DNA of 64,000 nucleotides from Buttiauxella ferragutiae. GTDB taxonomy: Bacteria; Pseudomonadota; Gammaproteobacteria; Enterobacterales; Enterobacteriaceae. The notes under the pieces are model-generated. The model did not search any database, had not been told where the DNA came from, and saw only the letters and a program-made list of their open reading frames with translations. The translations under genes and the position numbers were made by a program. Below are positions 60,325 to 64,000 of this stretch, one piece after another. The first letter of the stretch is position 1, and each line of letters starts with the position of its first letter. The stretch lies in NCBI RefSeq assembly GCF_001654915.1, contig NZ_LXEQ01000034.1. One strand, given 5' to 3'.

Positions 60325-61788
60325 TTACATCTTCGAATACTGAAGGAAACGTTTTTGCAATTCGCGGAACTGATCGATTCTCGCGTCATAACGCGCTTGT
60401 TGCAAACTACCCAACTTAACTTGAGCGCTGGCACCACTGAGCAGCGTAATAGCCTGATCGAGTTTCCCGACCAGCGCCATAACTTCGGCACGAGCGGCGA
60501 GTTCTTGATCGCGATTACCCAACGCAGCCTGGGTTTGCGCTAACAAGTCCCAGCCGTTGCTGTCGTCCGGATGAGCAAAGGTATAGCGATTAAGGATTTC
60601 TGCTGCCTGGTTAGGCTGGCCCGCCTGCACGTAGGCGTTGGCAAGGTTTAGCTGCAACACCGGGTTTTGTTTCAGGCCTGGGGCGTTCTTCAGGCGATTA
60701 ATCGCATCTGCGGTTTTCTTCTGCCCAAGGTCGATATCGGTCGATAAATCGAGATACCACTCATTAGCCGGCTGCGCTGAGAGTAGTGGTTGCAATAGCT
60801 TGCGCGCCTCATCCCATTTTTCTGCCCCCATTGCCTGAAGCGCACGGCCATAAGTGGCGGCATGCTGTTCACGGATATTGCCCTTCGACCAGCTATCCAA
60901 CAAATCATTGGTTAACTGGTTACGACCTGAGTTGTACATCCCAAGCGTACGGGCTTTTGCCATGTAAAAATCTTCAGAAGATTGCACCACCACTGGCCGC
61001 ATTTGGTTGGCGCGGTTACGGGCATCTGATAAACGGCTTTCTGGTAATGGGTGAGTAAGAAGAATTTCCGGCGGACGCGAGGAATAACGTGACTGGTCGA
61101 GGAGTTTCTCCAGGAATGTCGGCATCGCTTGCGGATCAAAGCCCGCGTGCTGCAACACCTGAATCCCGATGCGGTCAGCTTCCTGTTCGTTCTGTTGTGT
61201 AAAGCTGATCATGCCCTGCTGCGTTCCCGCAAGCGTACCGCTAAGTGCCGCCATACCCGCTTGTGGGCTAGCCATCGCCAGTAAAATGGACCCTAACGCA
61301 CCCACCCAAGTCAGGGGGGCGTTCTTTTTCTGATCTTCCATGGCACGCGCCAGGTGGCGCTGCGTAACGTGTGAAATTTCGTGCGCCATAACCGAGGCGA
61401 GCTGGCTTTCATTATCGGCATAACGGAACAGGGCTGAGTGCAGCACCACATTTCCGCCGAAGAAAGCAAAGGCGTTAATTTCGTCGTTGTTAATCAGGAA
61501 GAAGTGGAACGGGGTCTTAACCGAATTGGCATTACTCACCAGGCGCATGCCGAGTTTATTAATGTACTGTACGAGTAAAGGATCATTGATTAATGGGGCG
61601 CTGCCTCGCAGTTGGCGAACATAATAGTCGCCCATCTGCAATTCCTGGCCGATTGACAGGGTGCTTGAGGCTGAAGTTCCCATATCTGGCAGTTGATCGG
61701 TCACATCAGCAAACGCTGGTGTGACCGGACCCGCAAGCAAAGCTGCCATCAGTGTTGCAACCAGCGATTTTTTCAACTGCTTGAACAT
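60325..61788 (-). CDS. bepA: periplasmic metalloprotease/chaperone BepA
   Basis: Outer-membrane quality-control factor that degrades stalled LptD and BamA intermediates and also assists their assembly. The protein has 487 residues. Signal peptide 1-27 ends in AFA. The M48 zinc motif HEISH is in VMAHEISHVTQRH, with the third ligand in QQNEQEADRIG. The C-terminal half (about 310-487) is a TPR domain. The start follows the family. Downstream yfgD is 11 bases away. Confidence 0.97.
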   Translation of the reverse strand: MFKQLKKSLVATLMAALLAGPVTPAFADVTDQLPDMGTSASSTLSIGQELQMGDYYVRQLRGSAPLINDPLLVQYINKLGMRLVSNANSVKTPFHFFLINNDEINAFAFFGGNVVLHSALFRYADNESQLASVMAHEISHVTQRHLARAMEDQKKNAPLTWVGALGSILLAMASPQAGMAALSGTLAGTQQGMISFTQQNEQEADRIGIQVLQHAGFDPQAMPTFLEKLLDQSRYSSRPPEILLTHPLPESRLSDARNRANQMRPVVVQSSEDFYMAKARTLGMYNSGRNQLTNDLLDSWSKGNIREQHAATYGRALQAMGAEKWDEARKLLQPLLSAQPANEWYLDLSTDIDLGQKKTADAINRLKNAPGLKQNPVLQLNLANAYVQAGQPNQAAEILNRYTFAHPDDSNGWDLLAQTQAALGNRDQELAARAEVMALVGKLDQAITLLSGASAQVKLGSLQQARYDARIDQFRELQKRFLQYSKM

Positions 61789-61999
61789 ACGTCCTGTCCT
61801 GTTTAATCAAAGTTAATCTTCGACAAGTGTTACCTGATTTTGTTCGCACACTACGATGAACTCTAACTCACCGCATGACTAAGACATATCTTATCTGCGT
61901 CAATTTTAAACTGCTATTGAACAGCGATAAAAAGCGAAGTCTTTATTGTGACATTTAGATACAATCGATCCTCGCACAATGCTGTCAGGGAAGGGATGT

Positions 62000-63070
62000 A
62001 TGCTCGAAATGTTGTTGCAGTGGTATAGACGGCGGTTTAGCGACCCCGAGGCTATCGCACTGCTGGTCATTCTGGTTGCAGGATTTGTTATTCTTTTCTT
62101 CTTCCATGGGCTGTTAGCGCCGTTATTGATGGCGATTGTGTTGGCTTATTTGCTGGAGTGGCCCACTGCGCGTCTTCAGCATGTCGGGTGTTCCCGTACC
62201 TGGGCGACGACAATTGTTCTGGTGTTATTTGTTGGTATTTTGTTGTTGTTAGTCTTAGTGGTGGCTCCCGTCGCCTGGCAACAGGGTATCTACCTGATTC
62301 GTGACATGCCGGGGATGCTGAATAAACTCTCTGATTATGCCGCAACGCTGCCGAAGCGTTATCCGGCACTGATGGACGCGGGCATCATTGATGCGATGGC
62401 GGAAAATATGCGCGGGCGCATGATAGGCATGGGCGATCAGGTGGTGAAGTATTCGCTTGCCTCTTTAGTTGGCCTGCTAACGCTAGCTATTTATCTGGTA
62501 CTCGTCCCGCTAATGGTGTTCTTCCTGGTCAAAGATAAAGAGCAGATGCTGAATGCTGTGCGCCGCGTGTTACCCCGAAATCGTGGGCTTGCGGGGCAGG
62601 TGTGGCTGGAGATGAACCAACAAATTACCAACTATATCCGCGGTAAAGTGCTGGAAATGCTGGTTGTGGGTGTGGTGACGTACATTGGCTTTGTGGTGTT
62701 TGGCCTGAATTACTCGTTGCTGCTGGCGGTACTGGTCGGGTTCTCGGTGCTGATTCCCTACATTGGCGCATTTGTCGTGACTATTCCGGTAGTGTGTGTC
62801 GCTTTATTCCAGTTTGGCCTTGGCACTGAGTTCTGGACGCTGTTTGCCGTCTACTTAATCATTCAGGCACTGGATGGAAACTTGCTGGTGCCGGTGCTAT
62901 TTTCCGAGGCTGTTAACCTGCACCCGTTGGTCATTATTCTGTCGGTGGTGATTTTTGGTGGACTGTGGGGGTTCTGGGGGGTGTTCTTTGCTATCCCACT
63001 TGCCACGCTGATTAAAGCGGTGGTGCATGCCTGGCCAGATACTCTGCTTATCGACGACAAGCCACATTAG
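62000..63070 (+). CDS. perM: AI-2E family permease PerM
   Basis: Eight-helix membrane protein of the AI-2 exporter / YdiK family. The protein has 356 residues (E. coli 353). The N-terminal helices (about 20-90) are followed by a loop containing RDMPGMLNKLSDYAATLPKR, then the conserved C-terminal block SLLLAVLVGFSVLIPYIGAF and QALDGNLLVPVLFSEAVNLHP. The true substrate is not known. The frame opens at 61979, but the ATG at 62000 (MLEMLLQWYRRR) follows AAGGG and matches E. coli. Divergent from bepA. Confidence 0.93.
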   Translation: MLEMLLQWYRRRFSDPEAIALLVILVAGFVILFFFHGLLAPLLMAIVLAYLLEWPTARLQHVGCSRTWATTIVLVLFVGILLLLVLVVAPVAWQQGIYLIRDMPGMLNKLSDYAATLPKRYPALMDAGIIDAMAENMRGRMIGMGDQVVKYSLASLVGLLTLAIYLVLVPLMVFFLVKDKEQMLNAVRRVLPRNRGLAGQVWLEMNQQITNYIRGKVLEMLVVGVVTYIGFVVFGLNYSLLLAVLVGFSVLIPYIGAFVVTIPVVCVALFQFGLGTEFWTLFAVYLIIQALDGNLLVPVLFSEAVNLHPLVIILSVVIFGGLWGFWGVFFAIPLATLIKAVVHAWPDTLLIDDKPH

Positions 63071-63081
63071 AGACAGTAAAA

Positions 63082-63100
63082 AGCCGACGTTAAGTCGGCT
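63082..63100 (+). terminator. stem-loop after perM
   Basis: AGCCGAC, loop GTTAA, GTCGGCT then TTC. The same stem sequence occurs in the upp-uraA terminator at 57668. The short T tract makes it weak. Confidence 0.6.
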
Positions 63101-63109
63101 TTCAGATTG

Positions 63110-63228
63110 CTGGCAAAGGGTTATAAATGTGTTTTGTAGGGTGGATAAGCGTTAGCGTCATCCACCATTTACGCCAGTGGTGTCGGATGACGCTGCGCTT
63201 ATCCGACCTACGAAGACGTTTGTCTTTA
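63110..63228. repeat. REP/BIME-like palindromic element, copy 3
   Basis: The core at 63136-63211 is nearly identical to copy 1 (76 bases). Outer TGGCAAAGGG and ACGTTTGTCT are diverged forms of the framing repeats. It lies between the convergent perM and bcp. Confidence 0.85.
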
Positions 63229-63245
63229 ATCGGGTGATGCGCTAA

Positions 63246-63716
63246 TTAAGCGTTTTCTTTCAGCCAGTTCACCACAATATCGTGATGGTTACTGGTTTTA
63301 AAATCATCAAACACTTTCTCGACTTTCCCTTCGCCATCAAGCAGGAAGCTAATACGATGGATGCCGTCGTAAGTTTTACCCATAAACGATTTCTCGCCCC
63401 ACACCCCAAATTGTTCGCAGACTTGATGGTCTTCATCAGAAAGCAGGGTGAAGTTAAGTAACTCTTTTTCGGCAAAACGTGACAGTTTTTCTGGTTTGTC
63501 GGTGCTAATACCCAGCACTTCCACACCCTTCTTTTTCAACTCGTCCATGTTGTCGCGCAACCCGCATGCTTGCACGGTACAGCCTGGCGTCATTGCTTTA
63601 GGATAGAAATAAACCAGAACGCGCTGTCCCTGGAAGTCGGTTAAATTTATTTGCTCACCGTCTTGATCGGGTAAGCTAAATTTCGGTGCGATATCACCGG
63701 CTTTCAGTGGGCTCAT
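63246..63716 (-). CDS. bcp: thioredoxin-dependent thiol peroxidase Bcp (peroxiredoxin)
   Basis: PrxQ-type peroxiredoxin that reduces hydrogen and organic peroxides. The protein has 156 residues. The peroxidatic cysteine is C46 and the resolving cysteine C51 in TPGCTVQACGLRD. The structural motif YFYPKAMTPG is intact. It follows gcvR by 14 bases, the same gcvR-bcp order as in E. coli. Confidence 0.97.
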   Translation of the reverse strand: MSPLKAGDIAPKFSLPDQDGEQINLTDFQGQRVLVYFYPKAMTPGCTVQACGLRDNMDELKKKGVEVLGISTDKPEKLSRFAEKELLNFTLLSDEDHQVCEQFGVWGEKSFMGKTYDGIHRISFLLDGEGKVEKVFDDFKTSNHHDIVVNWLKENA

Positions 63717-63730
63717 TACAACTCTCCGTC

Positions 63731-64000
63731 TTAATCATCTTGCTGTGGATAATTCACAACGTTAATACTGCCCTGTGCTTTGAGTTCTGTACAGAGGGCC
63801 TTGAACTCATCTTCGATCCGGCTCGCATCTTCTGAGGCGGGACTATGCGCAGTAATCTGAATATAAAGCTGTGCTGGTTGGCCATCTTGAGTCGGTTGGG
63901 TACGAGAACTCAGTTCGGCAATATTCATATGGTGAATATCAAACAGATTGGTGAAGCGTTCGATTAAATGAGGGGAATCAGTGACTTCCACCTGTACCCA
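63731..64000 (-). CDS. gcvR: glycine cleavage system transcriptional repressor GcvR (5' end outside window)
   Basis: C-terminal part of GcvR, the ACT-domain protein that binds GcvA and blocks gcv activation when glycine is low. The frame runs through the window edge (reading WVQVEV before TDSPHLIERF), so the apparent GTG start at 63991 is only internal. The visible ACT domain contains HHMNIAELSSRTQP and YIQITAHSPAS, and ends KAQGSINVVNYPQQDD. Roughly the last 90 residues are present. Confidence 0.95.
   Translation of the reverse strand, partial: WVQVEVTDSPHLIERFTNLFDIHHMNIAELSSRTQPTQDGQPAQLYIQITAHSPASEDASRIEDEFKALCTELKAQGSINVVNYPQQDD

Overview
The window is a chromosomal segment of a gamma-proteobacterium of the family Enterobacteriaceae. 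Most proteins match Escherichia coli counterparts in length and sequence, and the gene order runs suhB-trmJ-iscRSUA-hscBA-fdx-iscX-pepB-sseB-sseA-yfhM-pbpC-ndk-rlmN-rodZ-ispG-hisS-yfgM-bamB-der-yfgJ-xseA-guaBA-yfgGF-ppx-ppk, then purNM-upp-uraA-hda-yfgD-bepA-perM-bcp-gcvR. ERIC elements and REP/BIME palindromes support the same assignment. It is not E. coli or Salmonella: several accessory genes interrupt the conserved order. The genus cannot be fixed from the sequence alone (Buttiauxella, Kluyvera or Lelliottia-like relatives are possible).

Layout. 1-2.7 kb: the end of a NicO-type metal permease (cut by the window edge), suhB and trmJ. 2.7-8.6 kb: the complete isc iron-sulfur cluster operon with tandem IscR boxes and, unusually, two inverted ERIC elements between iscR and iscS. 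8.6-11 kb: pepB and sseB. 11-18 kb: an accessory block with an AT-rich membrane M48 metallopeptidase and an alpha-glucoside PTS system (EIICB, GH4 6-phospho-alpha-glucosidase, RpiR-type regulator), into which the core gene sseA is sandwiched. 18-25.4 kb: the periplasmic defence pair yfhM (alpha-2-macroglobulin) and pbpC. 25.5-35 kb: ndk, rlmN, rodZ, ispG, an SroE-like RNA, hisS, yfgM, bamB, der. 35-41 kb: an LprI-domain secreted protein, yfgJ, xseA and guaBA. 40.8-48.4 kb: a family II (Mn-dependent) pyrophosphatase, yfgG, the c-di-GMP phosphodiesterase yfgF behind an FNR-like box, and ppk-ppx. 48.6-55 kb: a second accessory block, apparently for pectin or rhamnogalacturonan oligosaccharides: rhiT-rhiN (GPH transporter plus GH105), a divergent GH28 gene overlapping a SemiSWEET sugar transporter, and a 553-residue protein I do not recognise, with two near-consensus CRP sites in the divergent promoter. 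55-64 kb: purMN, upp-uraA, hda (conserved CTG start), yfgD, bepA, perM, bcp and the 3' part of gcvR.

How the genes work together. The core is housekeeping: Fe-S assembly, purine and pyrimidine synthesis and salvage, tRNA and rRNA modification, envelope assembly and polyphosphate metabolism. The two accessory carbohydrate blocks are each built like self-contained catabolic modules (uptake plus intracellular hydrolase plus local control). The best candidate for something not fully described is the 48.6-55 kb block, where a cytoplasmic GH28 gene is translationally coupled to a SemiSWEET whose conserved PQ proline is replaced by leucine, next to an unrecognised protein that could be a new glycosidase. 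Three dispersed repeat families (three ERIC, three REP-pair elements, three CCCTCACCC palindromic clusters) occupy many of the larger gaps. I saw no tRNA, rRNA, CRISPR array, transposase or prophage gene.
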